A stretch of DNA of 64,000 nucleotides, taken from an uncultured Tenacibaculum sp. (GTDB lineage: Bacteria; Bacteroidota; Bacteroidia; Flavobacteriales; Flavobacteriaceae). The stretch is from positions 558,001-622,000 of the forward strand of contig CANLMR010000001.1 in assembly GCA_947492185.1 (NCBI GenBank). The letters are read 5' to 3'. Shown here one piece after another: positions 1 to 8,407 of the stretch. A model generated the notes under the pieces. That model saw nothing but the letters and a program-made list of their open reading frames with translations, searched no databases and was not told the DNA's origin. A program made the position numbers and the translations under genes. Every line of letters begins with the position of its first letter. Position 1 is the stretch's first letter.

Positions 1-3000
1 GGATTAGATGGACTTTCAGATATACAAGAACGTAGTTTAATTGATAGAATTAATGCTGACCCTAGTTTACCTATAAATATTGATGTTAGTAGATTAAATA
101 TTGATGATTTAGCAGGAGATAATTTTCAATTTTTTAGAGGAAGCACTCTAGATGCCGCAAATGCTTCAATTCTTTCGCGTTATAAAAACTATAATGGTAC
201 CGAAGGGAATTCACCAACAACTGATCAGTCTGGAGAAAATTTCCCAACTTCAGGATCAACTTACCCAGATACAGAAGACTTAAACAGAGATCAAACAATG
301 AATCCTGTTAGTGCTTATTATGAGTATGAAGTCTCATTAAATAAAAATGATTTAGTTAAAGGAACTAATTTTATTGTTGATGTAAAATCTGAACCAATAA
401 CATTACCTAATGGAGAATCTAGAAGCACTACTTGGTATCAATTTAGAATTCCTGTACGTAATGGGTTTTCACAAGCAGTAGGAGGTATTACCGATTTTAA
501 TAGTATTCGTTTTATGCGTATGTATTTAACTGAGTTTAACATGCCTGTAGTGATGCGTTTTGCTGAATTAGAATTAGTTCGAGGAGATTGGAGACGTTAT
601 ACTAAAACACTTGATCCGACAGTGCCAGAGGAGGATTTAGATAATGCCGAACTAAATAATTTTGAAGTAGGAGTAGTAAGTATCGAACAAAATGATGATC
701 GTTATGAATTACCTCCTGGTATTACAAGAGAACAATTACAAGGTACCAACAGAATTCAACGACAGAATGAACAATCTTCTACAATTACAGTAAATGATTT
801 GCCTCCTGGTAAAGCCAGAGCAATTTTTAAAAATATTAGTATCGATTTACGTCGTTATAAAGATTTAAGAATGTTCTTACATGCAGAAGACGTTCCAGGA
901 AAAACGGTTTCGAATGGAGAAATGGTGGCGATTATTCGATTAGGAACTGATTTAAATGAAAACTATTACGAAATAGAAAAACCATTAATATTATCTACTT
1001 CAAGTGCTACATCATTAGATGTATGGCCTGAAGAAAACAACTTAGATATTTCAATGCCAGATTTGGCAAGTTTAAAATTAGATAGAGATGGAGCGAATGT
1101 TTCTGCAGCCGATATTTATTCAGGAACTTCTTCAAACGGATTAACAATTAGAGTTAAAGGAAATCCTACTTTAGCTCAAATAAGAACCGTAATGTTGGGT
1201 GTTAAAAACACTACACTGGCTGATAGAAGTGTTGAGGTTTGGTTTAATGAATTAAGAGCTGTTGGCTTTGATAATAAAGGTGGTTGGGCAGCAGTACTAA
1301 ATGCTGATACTAATTTTGCAGATGTTATTGATTTATCATTAGCGGGTAGAATGTCTACTGTTGGTTTTGGTAATGTTGACCAGCGTGTACAAGAAAGAAG
1401 TTTAGAAGAGCAAAAGCAATATAACGTCTCAACTAATGTTCAGTTAGGGAAAATGATGCCTAAAAAATGGAATATGCAAGTTCCTATGAGCTATAGTTAT
1501 GGAGAGGAGTTTATTGATCCAAAGTTCGATCCACAATACCAAGATGTTATACTTACTGATGCTAAAGAAAGAGGCTCTGATCAGGCAAAAAGAAATGCTG
1601 AAAATGCTCAAGATTATACTAGAAGAAAGAGTATTAGCTTTATAAACGTAAAGAAAAATAGGAACCCTAAAAGTGATAAAAAACCAAAGTTTTATGATGT
1701 TGAAAACTTGGCAGTATCATATTCTTTTAGTGAAGAATTCCATAAAGATTATAACATTGAACGTTTTGTAAATCAAAACCTAATGGCAGGAGTTAATTAT
1801 AACTTTAATTTTAGTCCTTTTGTAATAGAGCCATTTAAAAAATCTGAAAAGTTTAAAGGAAAATACTGGCGTTTTATTAAAGATTTAAACTTTAATCCAG
1901 TTCCTAAAAACTTAGCTATAAATTCAAAAATCAATAGAAATTTTAACCTTCAACAATCAAGAAATTTAATAGAAGGTCTTACGGCTCAACCTGAATTAAT
2001 TCAACGTAGATTTTTATTTGATTGGGATTATACTATTGGATTCGATTTAACAAAATCTCTACAGCTAAATTTCAATGCAACGAACAACTATATTTACGAT
2101 AGTTTCGGTCAAGATGAAGAACTTGAAATTTTTGATAAATTCTTTACGTTTGGTCGACGTAACCAATACCATCAAACTTTAAATGCAACATATAAATTAC
2201 CAATAAACAAGTTGCCTTACTTGAGTTTTATAACCTCAGATTACGGTTATACCGCTGATTTCGATTGGCAAGCTTCTTCTAGAAGTACAATTACTGAAGA
2301 TGTGAATGGAACTCCAGTTGAAGTAAGTATAGAAGATAAAGTGGGGAATATGATTCAGAATGCTAACAAGCATACTATTGGAGCAACGATTGATTTTAAA
2401 CGTTTTTACAAAACAATTGGCCTAGAAAAACTATTTCTTAAAAAGAGTAAACGTCAAACAGCAAGCAAGAAAAAAGGTGTTGCTATTGGAAGTAAACCTA
2501 AAAATAATCAACCCATAAAATTAAAAAAGAATGCGTCATTTGGTAAAAAACTTTTAAAAGGAGCTTATGATGTGTTGACTTCAGTTAAACGTGCTAAAAT
2601 TAATTTCTCTAGAGAAAGTGGAACTTTATTACAAGGATTTAGACCTTCTGTTGGATTTTTAGGAAGAAGTAATTTTAACGGAAGCTTGGCTCCAACTTTA
2701 GGGTTTGTGTTTGGTAGTCAGACAGATATGCTACGAGAAGCTATTTCAAATGGATGGTTAGTTACCAGAGATGAAGGAGCTGATTATTTTAACCAAAACT
2801 ATGGAAGAACAAGAAATGATAATTTAGATTATAATATATCTGTTAAGCCTTTAAAAGACTTAACAATAGATTTACGAGGGAATAAAATTAAAACATCAAA
2901 TACCACTCAACAATTAGATGTAGTTAATTATGCTACAGGTACTGCTCAGAATCCAGATTTAAAAGCATTCGAAACAGGGAATTATAGTATAAGTCATTTT

Positions 3001-3933
3001 ATGTTAGGAACAATGTTTACTGACGGAGATGTTTTATATCAAAATTTTTTAGATAATAGAGCTACTATTGCTAATAGAATTGGTAGCCAGCTTCCAACAG
3101 GAACTAGTAATAATACTGATCCAACAGATCCAAGTGCAGGTTATAAAACAAATGGTCAACAAGTTATGTTACCAGCATTTTTAGCCGCATATTCTGGTAC
3201 CAATGTTAATTCTTCTAGTACAGGAATATTTAAAAATATTCCTTTACCAAACTGGACAATGCGTTACAATGGATTAATGAAATTTAAATGGTTTAAGAAG
3301 AATTTCTCTTCATTTACCTTATCTCATAGCTATAAATCTTCTTATACTATAGCCAATTTCACAAACAACTTACAATACGATGTTGATGGAGCAGGAGTTC
3401 CTAATGTAAATAATTCTGGAAATTATCAACCAGAATTATTAATTTCGTCGGCAACATTAATAGATGAATTTTCACCACTTGTTAAAGTGGATATGAAAAT
3501 GCGAAACTCTTTTTCTTTAAGAGGAGAAATAAAGAAAGATAGAAGCTTAACGTTAAATTTTAATAACAATACGTTAACTGATATAAAAGGAACTGAGTAT
3601 ATTTTTGGTTTAGGATACCGAATTAAAGATGTAAAAATGATAACTCGAATTACTGGTAAAAAAGAAACGTTAAAAGGAGATATCAATATAAGAGCAGATA
3701 TTTCACTGAGAGATAACTTGACATTAATTAGATCGGTAGACGAACAAAACAACCAAATTACTGGTGGAGAGCGATTATTCGGATTGAAGTTTTTAGCAGA
3801 TTATAATTTAAATAGTAATCTTAGAGCCTCATTCTATTATAATCATAATACATTTGATTATGCTATTTCTACCAATTTTCCGCGTCAATCTATTAATGCA
3901 GGATTTAACTTGGTATATAACTTAGGAAACTAA
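1..3933 (+). CDS. sprA: SprA, gliding motility / type IX secretion translocon (C-terminal part, truncated by window edge)
   Basis: The reading frame is open from base 1, so the gene begins outside the window; about 1310 C-terminal residues are seen of a family that is usually well over 2000. SprA is the giant outer-membrane barrel through which the type IX secretion system exports proteins, including gliding adhesins, in Bacteroidota. The visible part holds long beta-rich stretches, the family-typical segment with LDVWPEENNLDI near base 1015, and a final barrel-like region ending LVYNLGN. The following genes gcvH, VanZ-like and tonB are the usual neighbours of sprA in Flavobacteriaceae. The ATG at 298 is internal and not the start. 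Identification is strong; the N-terminal state cannot be judged. Confidence 0.95.
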   Translation, partial: GLDGLSDIQERSLIDRINADPSLPINIDVSRLNIDDLAGDNFQFFRGSTLDAANASILSRYKNYNGTEGNSPTTDQSGENFPTSGSTYPDTEDLNRDQTMNPVSAYYEYEVSLNKNDLVKGTNFIVDVKSEPITLPNGESRSTTWYQFRIPVRNGFSQAVGGITDFNSIRFMRMYLTEFNMPVVMRFAELELVRGDWRRYTKTLDPTVPEEDLDNAELNNFEVGVVSIEQNDDRYELPPGITREQLQGTNRIQRQNEQSSTITVNDLPPGKARAIFKNISIDLRRYKDLRMFLHAEDVPGKTVSNGEMVAIIRLGTDLNENYYEIEKPLILSTSSATSLDVWPEENNLDISMPDLASLKLDRDGANVSAADIYSGTSSNGLTIRVKGNPTLAQIRTVMLGVKNTTLADRSVEVWFNELRAVGFDNKGGWAAVLNADTNFADVIDLSLAGRMSTVGFGNVDQRVQERSLEEQKQYNVSTNVQLGKMMPKKWNMQVPMSYSYGEEFIDPKFDPQYQDVILTDAKERGSDQAKRNAENAQDYTRRKSISFINVKKNRNPKSDKKPKFYDVENLAVSYSFSEEFHKDYNIERFVNQNLMAGVNYNFNFSPFVIEPFKKSEKFKGKYWRFIKDLNFNPVPKNLAINSKINRNFNLQQSRNLIEGLTAQPELIQRRFLFDWDYTIGFDLTKSLQLNFNATNNYIYDSFGQDEELEIFDKFFTFGRRNQYHQTLNATYKLPINKLPYLSFITSDYGYTADFDWQASSRSTITEDVNGTPVEVSIEDKVGNMIQNANKHTIGATIDFKRFYKTIGLEKLFLKKSKRQTASKKKGVAIGSKPKNNQPIKLKKNASFGKKLLKGAYDVLTSVKRAKINFSRESGTLLQGFRPSVGFLGRSNFNGSLAPTLGFVFGSQTDMLREAISNGWLVTRDEGADYFNQNYGRTRNDNLDYNISVKPLKDLTIDLRGNKIKTSNTTQQLDVVNYATGTAQNPDLKAFETGNYSISHFMLGTMFTDGDVLYQNFLDNRATIANRIGSQLPTGTSNNTDPTDPSAGYKTNGQQVMLPAFLAAYSGTNVNSSSTGIFKNIPLPNWTMRYNGLMKFKWFKKNFSSFTLSHSYKSSYTIANFTNNLQYDVDGAGVPNVNNSGNYQPELLISSATLIDEFSPLVKVDMKMRNSFSLRGEIKKDRSLTLNFNNNTLTDIKGTEYIFGLGYRIKDVKMITRITGKKETLKGDINIRADISLRDNLTLIRSVDEQNNQITGGERLFGLKFLADYNLNSNLRASFYYNHNTFDYAISTNFPRQSINAGFNLVYNLGN

Positions 3934-3964
3934 AATTTTTAAAACATATTAAATAAAACTACAA

Positions 3965-4345
3965 ATGAATATTCCAGCTGAATTAAAGTATACTAAAGAC
4001 CATGAGTGGATTAAAGTTGAAGGAGATGTTGCTACTATTGGTATTACAGATTTTGCGCAAAGCGAATTAGGCGATATTGTTTACGTTGATGTTGACACAT
4101 TAGATGAAACAGTTGATATAGAAGAAGTGTTTGGTTCTGTAGAGGCCGTAAAAACAGTGTCTGATTTATTTATGCCTTTAACAGGTGAAATCGTTGAGTT
4201 TAATGAAAAATTAGAAGACGAACCTGAACTAGTAAACTCAGATCCTTATGGCGAGGGTTGGATGATTAAGGTAAATATTTCTGATAGTACTCAATTAGAA
4301 GGTTTGCTAGATGCAGAAGCTTATAAAGCAGTTATTAAAGGATAA
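3965..4345 (+). CDS. gcvH: Glycine cleavage system H protein
   Basis: 126 residues, the normal length for GcvH, the lipoyl carrier that shuttles the aminomethyl group between the P, T and L proteins in cytoplasmic glycine catabolism. The lipoylation site is clear: Lys63 in the motif [16 protein letters not shown]. The YTKDHEW segment at residues 9-15 and the [10 protein letters not shown] segment near the C-terminus are family signatures. It starts 31 bp after sprA, so it is probably co-transcribed, and the next gene begins inside its 3' end. The P, T and L genes are not in this window. No glycine riboswitch is seen upstream. Confidence 0.97.
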   Translation: MNIPAELKYTKDHEWIKVEGDVATIGITDFAQSELGDIVYVDVDTLDETVDIEEVFGSVEAVKTVSDLFMPLTGEIVEFNEKLEDEPELVNSDPYGEGWMIKVNISDSTQLEGLLDAEAYKAVIKG

Positions 4346-4697
4346 CTCTGTATATTTTGCTATTGTTATTACAATAATTATTGCTGTATTGAGTTTAATA
4401 AGAATAGGGAAACAACCTATTAGTTTTACTTATTTAGATAAAATAGAGCACGCTATAGCTTATTTTGTTCTTACTTTTTTATGGCTATTAAAGTTTAAAA
4501 AACAAAGTGCAAAAATTATAGTGTTAATAACAGTTGTGTTATATGGAGTTCTTTTAGAAGTCTTACAATTTAAGTTAACTGATTACAGAACTTTTGATTA
4601 TATGGATATGTTAGCCAATGCCTTTGGAGCGTTATTAGCTTTTTTGGTTTTTAAATTCCTAGAAAAAAAGCAGTTCAAATTGTTAAATAGCTTGTAA
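4311..4697 (+). CDS. VanZ-like membrane protein
   Basis: 128 residues with about four membrane segments. The VanZ-family pattern is visible: D43-K-I-E-H47 followed by YFVLTFLW, and later an E-LQ segment and D-x-x-D-M-LAN-x-x-G. VanZ relatives are small membrane proteins whose molecular role is mostly unknown. The start ATG lies within gcvH, giving a 35-bp overlap; the next in-frame Met is deep in the protein, so the overlapping start is the only reasonable one. It probably belongs to the sprA-gcvH transcript. Confidence 0.8.
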   Translation: MQKLIKQLLKDNSVYFAIVITIIIAVLSLIRIGKQPISFTYLDKIEHAIAYFVLTFLWLLKFKKQSAKIIVLITVVLYGVLLEVLQFKLTDYRTFDYMDMLANAFGALLAFLVFKFLEKKQFKLLNSL

Positions 4698-4723
4698 AAG
4701 TCGAAATAAATTACTTAAATTAG
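4692..4723 (+). promoter_or_regulatory. Predicted promoter of the first TonB gene
   Basis: TTG at 4692-4694 is followed after 21 bases by TAAATTAG at 4716-4723, a one-mismatch version of the Bacteroidota -7 box TAnnTTTG. The predicted transcript would start about 15 bases before the ATG at 4747. The element sits over the end of the VanZ-like gene. Confidence 0.45.
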
Positions 4724-4746
4724 CAGACCTTATAAAAACTTTTAGG

Positions 4747-5472
4747 ATGGAAATAAAGAAAAATCCAAAATTTAACCTTGAAAACTATAGTAAGTTGTTC
4801 ATTCAGCTAGGGTTAGTTTTGGCTTTGTTTGTTACTTATGTTGCAATAGAGCACAAAACTTACGATAAAAGTTACGGTGAATTAGGAGCAGCAGATTTAG
4901 GAAATGAGATTGAAGATGAATCATTAGTAATTAATGCACCACCTCCACCTCCACCACCTCCTGCAACTCCACCACCACCAACACCTGAAAAAATTGAGGT
5001 AGTTGAAGATGATAAGGAAATAGAAGAAACTGTTATTGAATCTACAGAAACTGATGAATCTGAAGCAGTAGAAGTTGACGAAATTGAAGAAGCAGTTGAA
5101 GAAGAGGAAGTAATAGAAGATGTACCATTTTCAATTATTGAAGATGTTCCTGTATTTCCTGGATGTACTGGTAGTAACCAACAAAAGAAAGATTGCTTGA
5201 ACAAAAAGATGCGTAGGCACGTTCAAAGACATTTTGATGCTGAATTAGCAAACGAATTAGGTTTGCCATCAGGTAAGAAAAGAATCTATGTGCAATTTAA
5301 AATTGATAAAGATGGTTCTATTACAAGTATTCAAGCAAGAGCTCCACACCCAAGATTAAAAAAGGAAGCTGAGCGTATTGTAAAGAAATTACCAAAAATG
5401 AAACCTGGTAGACAAAGAGGTAAAGCGGTAAGAGTAGGATATACTTTACCAATTACTTTCAACGTAGAATAG
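4747..5472 (+). CDS. TonB-type energy transducer (copy 1)
   Basis: 241 residues. One inner-membrane anchor at about 17-34, then a periplasmic spacer with a run of prolines at 65-80 and a very acidic segment at 88-126, then a TonB C-terminal domain at about 150-241. TonB proteins pass proton-motive energy from ExbBD to TonB-dependent receptors; no exbBD is in this window. Cys140 and Cys150 precede the C-terminal domain and recur at Cys149/Cys160 of the next gene, so a disulfide is possible. It is followed by a strong terminator and a paralogue in tandem. Confidence 0.88.
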   Translation: MEIKKNPKFNLENYSKLFIQLGLVLALFVTYVAIEHKTYDKSYGELGAADLGNEIEDESLVINAPPPPPPPPATPPPPTPEKIEVVEDDKEIEETVIESTETDESEAVEVDEIEEAVEEEEVIEDVPFSIIEDVPVFPGCTGSNQQKKDCLNKKMRRHVQRHFDAELANELGLPSGKKRIYVQFKIDKDGSITSIQARAPHPRLKKEAERIVKKLPKMKPGRQRGKAVRVGYTLPITFNVE

Positions 5473-5493
5473 CATTTTACAAGATATTAATAC

Positions 5494-5522
5494 AAAGCAG
5501 CTCATTTTGAGCTGCTTTTTTT
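5494..5522 (+). terminator. Intrinsic terminator after TonB copy 1
   Basis: A perfect 11-bp stem (5494-5504 with 5508-5518) with a 3-base loop runs into T residues. It separates the two tonB paralogues into different transcripts. Confidence 0.85.
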
Positions 5523-5571
5523 ATGGCATGTTTTTTGGACTTTATTAGCTCTAATTTAAAACTATTACATT

Positions 5572-6327
5572 ATGAAAAAGTTGAAAAAACATCCAAGAAA
5601 ACAGCTTGAAAAATTTTCAAACATCTTTATGCAATTGGGCTTGGTCCTAGTACTCTTTGTGGTGTTCGTTACGTTAGAACATCAAACAGAGAAACAAAAA
5701 TCAGGAGAATTTGAAGGAAATCCAACCGATTCAGAAAGTGTTACTTACGCTATGACTGATTTTGTGAAAATTCCAAAAAGAGTTGAGGTAAAACAAGTGC
5801 AACCTAAGGTTAAACCAGTGCCTAAAGTAGTTCCATTAATTGATAAATTTAAACCAGTTGATGATAAAACTACTGAAGTAGAAGAACCAGCAATTGTTGT
5901 TCCAGACAATGCACCAGTAATTATTACAACGACACCAGTTATACCTAAAGAAGATCCTAAACCAATTGGACCAGTTTCAATGAAAAATGTGCAAAAAGCA
6001 CCAGTTTTTAGAGGATGTGAAGGATTGTCAGAAATAGAAAACAGAAAATGTTTTGAAAAGAAAATGAAACAATTGATACTAAGAAATTTTAATACTGATT
6101 TAGCAAATGAATTAGGTTTAAGAAGTGGAAAAAAAAGAATTTTAACTCAATTTGTTATTGATAAGAATGGTTTAGTTACCGATGTCAAAATTAGAGCACC
6201 ACATCCTAAATTAGAAAAAGAAGCAGGCAGAATTATTGGAAAAATTCCTAAACTTACACCAGGAATTCAAAATGATAAAGCCGTGAAGGTTAGATATATG
6301 CTACCCATAAGTTTTATGGTAGAATAA
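5572..6327 (+). CDS. TonB-type energy transducer (copy 2)
   Basis: 251 residues with the same plan as its upstream neighbour: basic N-terminus, membrane anchor at about 17-35, periplasmic linker, TonB C-terminal domain at about 160-251. The two C-terminal domains share the blocks ANELGL, SGKKRI and RAPHP, which indicates a tandem duplication. The linkers differ: copy 1 has polyproline and poly-acid, while this one is rich in Lys-Pro/Val-Pro steps, suggesting different reach or receptor preference. Cys149 and Cys160 match the copy 1 pair. It is bounded by terminators on both sides, so it is probably monocistronic. Confidence 0.85.
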   Translation: MKKLKKHPRKQLEKFSNIFMQLGLVLVLFVVFVTLEHQTEKQKSGEFEGNPTDSESVTYAMTDFVKIPKRVEVKQVQPKVKPVPKVVPLIDKFKPVDDKTTEVEEPAIVVPDNAPVIITTTPVIPKEDPKPIGPVSMKNVQKAPVFRGCEGLSEIENRKCFEKKMKQLILRNFNTDLANELGLRSGKKRILTQFVIDKNGLVTDVKIRAPHPKLEKEAGRIIGKIPKLTPGIQNDKAVKVRYMLPISFMVE

Positions 6328-6331
6328 AAAG

Positions 6332-6361
6332 AAAAAACTCAATCATTCGATTGAGTTTTTT
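6332..6361 (+). terminator. Intrinsic terminator after TonB copy 2
   Basis: A stem of CTCAATC with GATTGAG flanked by six A/T pairs (6332-6344 with 6349-6361), 4-base loop, ending in T residues. Its last T overlaps a TAATTTTG -7-like box (6361-6368) only 4 bases before the next ATG, so the following gene may have a very short or no leader; no -33 element was found for it. Confidence 0.85.
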
Positions 6362-6372
6362 AATTTTGCTAT

Positions 6373-6957
6373 ATGAGCAAAACAAAACATTATTTTTCAC
6401 ACGAAACGGCAGTTATAGATGAAGGATGTTCTATTGGAGACGGAACAAAAATATGGCACTTTAGTCATGTAATGCCTAACGCAAGTATTGGTAAATCATG
6501 CAATTTAGGTCAAAATGTAGTTATATCCCCAAATGTTATTTTGGGTGAAAATGTAAAAGTTCAAAATAATGTTTCTATTTATACAGGTGTAACATGCGAA
6601 GATGACGTATTTCTTGGACCTTCTATGGTATTTACGAATGTTATTAACCCAAGAAGTGCTGTTAATAGAAAAAATGAATTTAAAGAAACATTAGTAAAAA
6701 AAGGTGCAAGTATAGGAGCTAATGCTACAATTATTTGTGGTATTACTATTGGTGAGTATGCACTTATTGGAGCGGGAACTGTTGTTACTAAAGATGTAGA
6801 GCCTTTTTCATTGGTAGTTGGTAACCCGTCTAAACCAATTGGCTGGGTAAGTAAAAATGGACATCGCTTAAAATTTGATGGAAAAGGAATAGGAATTTGT
6901 CCGGAAACATCTGAAATATATCAACTTAGGAATGGTAGAGTTATGTTAAAAAAATAA
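6373..6957 (+). CDS. WlbB/WbpD-like sugar N-acetyltransferase (left-handed beta-helix)
   Basis: 194 residues with hexapeptide repeats from about residue 10 to 150, the left-handed beta-helix fold of acetyltransferases. The whole-length pattern, including KIWHFSHV, QNNVSIY, VFTNVINPRS and GNPSKPIGW, resembles WbpD/WlbB. Those enzymes acetylate the 3-amino group of UDP-2-acetamido-3-amino-dideoxyglucuronate in surface-polysaccharide synthesis. No WbpA, WbpE or WbpB partner is nearby, so the exact substrate is uncertain. It is a single gene between a terminator upstream and two terminator-like hairpins downstream. Confidence 0.75.
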   Translation: MSKTKHYFSHETAVIDEGCSIGDGTKIWHFSHVMPNASIGKSCNLGQNVVISPNVILGENVKVQNNVSIYTGVTCEDDVFLGPSMVFTNVINPRSAVNRKNEFKETLVKKGASIGANATIICGITIGEYALIGAGTVVTKDVEPFSLVVGNPSKPIGWVSKNGHRLKFDGKGIGICPETSEIYQLRNGRVMLKK

Positions 6958-6976
6958 GAATTTAATGTTAATTTAT

Positions 6977-7007
6977 TTTGCACCAAAAGAATTATAATAT
7001 ATATTTG
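6977..7007 (+). promoter_or_regulatory. Consensus promoter-like element in a convergent intergenic region
   Basis: TTTG at 6977-6980, 19 bases, then TATATTTG at 7000-7007 match the Bacteroidota promoter exactly. No + strand gene follows. A hairpin with a T-rich tail begins at 7012, so any product would be a very short RNA or an antisense transcript to the convergent gene. It may be chance in AT-rich DNA. Confidence 0.3.
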
Positions 7008-7011
7008 TTAT

Positions 7012-7036
7012 GTGGTTATAAACCACTTTCTTTTTC
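7012..7036 (+). terminator. Terminator-like hairpin after the WlbB-like gene
   Basis: A 6-bp stem GTGGTT/AACCAC with a 3-base loop (7012-7026), followed by a T-rich tract. It lies between the convergent genes. Confidence 0.5.
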
Positions 7037-7040
7037 TTTT

Positions 7041-8405
7041 TCATAGCAATTTTTCCCACTCAGTTTTTGAGTGGGTTTTCTTTATCTCATAAATTAGGAA
7101 GCTGAAAACAACTATATATTCTAAAGCTACAAACCATAAGTTTTCTTTCCACGGAGTGTTTGCGTAAGCCTGATAACTTAATATAATAACAAACGACCAT
7201 ATTAAAGGGAAGTTATATCTAGTGAAAACGGATAAAATAATGAGAGTTGCTATATACCAAGGATGCACTGTGGTAGAAGCAAAGTAATAAAATGACAAAG
7301 AAAAAAGCATTGAGGTAATGATACCTCTACTTGACTTATTCTTTTTAAATAAACTTATATATAGTAAAAATAGAATAGTAAGTAACGGTAAAATCTTACC
7401 AATAATAGCAATTTCATTATAACCTCTGAATAAGTAGCCTATTTCTCTAAAAACATAGTAGAAACTAGCATTGAATTCAAATGATTTAAACCATAAGCCA
7501 ACCGACTTAGAGTAGCTGTTAACCAAAAATTCTGATAGAAACGGAAGAAATAAAACAATAGAAGTTATTATTATAGTACTGTAAAATAGTAGAAGTTTTA
7601 CAATATTCTCTTTCCATTCTATTTTTCCTTTTTTAATCAAAAAGCGTTTTAAAAAAATTGGTAAAAACAATAAAGGAATAAGCTTAATACTTATAGAAAA
7701 GGCCAACATAAATGCAGAAAGAATCCATTTTTTCTTATGAAAAAGATATAAAGAAACCACAAGGAAGAATAACATTACTGGCTCAAAATGTAAGTTTCCT
7801 GTTAATTCTATAATGATAAATGGATTTAAAGCATACATAAATATTTTGTTAGGATTGCCTCCTATTTTTCTTAATAGTTTGGAACCAAAATATATAATAC
7901 CAATATCGGCTAGAATTATTTGAATGCGCATAACAACTGCAGCACCTAATATAGATTTACTAGAAAATAAGGCAGCAATAAAAAAACACAATTGATTTAA
8001 AGGTGGGTAATTGGTGTAATGACTACCATTCATTGGTCCCATTCCTTCGTATAATTCTTTTGCTTGCTCAATAGGTAAAAATCCACTTTTTATAAAATTT
8101 TCTGGTAAAAAAATATAAGGATTCATTCCTTCTAAAATCATCCTTCCATCCCAAATGAACCTATAAAAATCCTGTGATAAATTTGGTATTGCCAATAAGA
8201 AAAGTAAACGAAATAGTATAGCAACAGCAGTTAATTGTTTAAAGGAATAATTATTCTTTACTAATACTGCATAGGTAGCAAATAGTATAGTCCAAATAAG
8301 TGTTAAAGTAGTAAAAGAAGTTCTTTCTAAATGATAAGCAAAAAAGTAATACAATAAACATGAGATTACCGTAATTGCTATGAAAGAAAACCTTTTATTT
8401 AACAT
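7041..8405 (-). CDS. GT-C-type membrane glycosyltransferase (GT87/PIG-M-like)
   Basis: 454 residues, about ten or more hydrophobic segments, typical of integral-membrane transferases that use polyprenyl-phosphate sugars. An acidic loop segment near residues 80-100 (DFYRFIWDGR then EGMNPY) resembles bacterial GT87/mannosyltransferase proteins, and a late HPWY motif is also typical. It probably adds a hexose to a lipid-linked or envelope acceptor; donor and acceptor cannot be read from sequence. It is the last gene of the cluster, 2 bp after the cellulose-synthase-like GT2 gene, which points to a shared pathway. Its 3' end contains a terminator for the convergent strand. Confidence 0.7.
   Translation of the reverse strand: MLNKRFSFIAITVISCLLYYFFAYHLERTSFTTLTLIWTILFATYAVLVKNNYSFKQLTAVAILFRLLFLLAIPNLSQDFYRFIWDGRMILEGMNPYIFLPENFIKSGFLPIEQAKELYEGMGPMNGSHYTNYPPLNQLCFFIAALFSSKSILGAAVVMRIQIILADIGIIYFGSKLLRKIGGNPNKIFMYALNPFIIIELTGNLHFEPVMLFFLVVSLYLFHKKKWILSAFMLAFSISIKLIPLLFLPIFLKRFLIKKGKIEWKENIVKLLLFYSTIIITSIVLFLPFLSEFLVNSYSKSVGLWFKSFEFNASFYYVFREIGYLFRGYNEIAIIGKILPLLTILFLLYISLFKKNKSSRGIITSMLFSLSFYYFASTTVHPWYIATLIILSVFTRYNFPLIWSFVIILSYQAYANTPWKENLWFVALEYIVVFSFLIYEIKKTHSKTEWEKLL
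7055..7080 (+). terminator. + strand terminator embedded in the 3' end of the convergent gene
   Basis: A perfect 8-bp stem CCCACTCA/TGAGTGGG (7055-7062 with 7068-7075) with a 5-base loop is followed by TTTTC on the + strand. On the - strand no T-run follows, so it should stop transcripts from the WlbB-like side while coding for the last residues of the membrane transferase. Confidence 0.6.
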
Positions 8406-8407
8406 TA

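Noticed and set aside
3934..3964. Glycine riboswitch before gcvH
   Set aside because: The gap after sprA is only 31 bases, too short for the aptamer.
4872..5204. Open frame on the - strand rich in Ser, Thr and Gly
   Set aside because: It is the complement of the proline- and Glu-rich linker of the TonB gene; low-complexity shadow without start signals.
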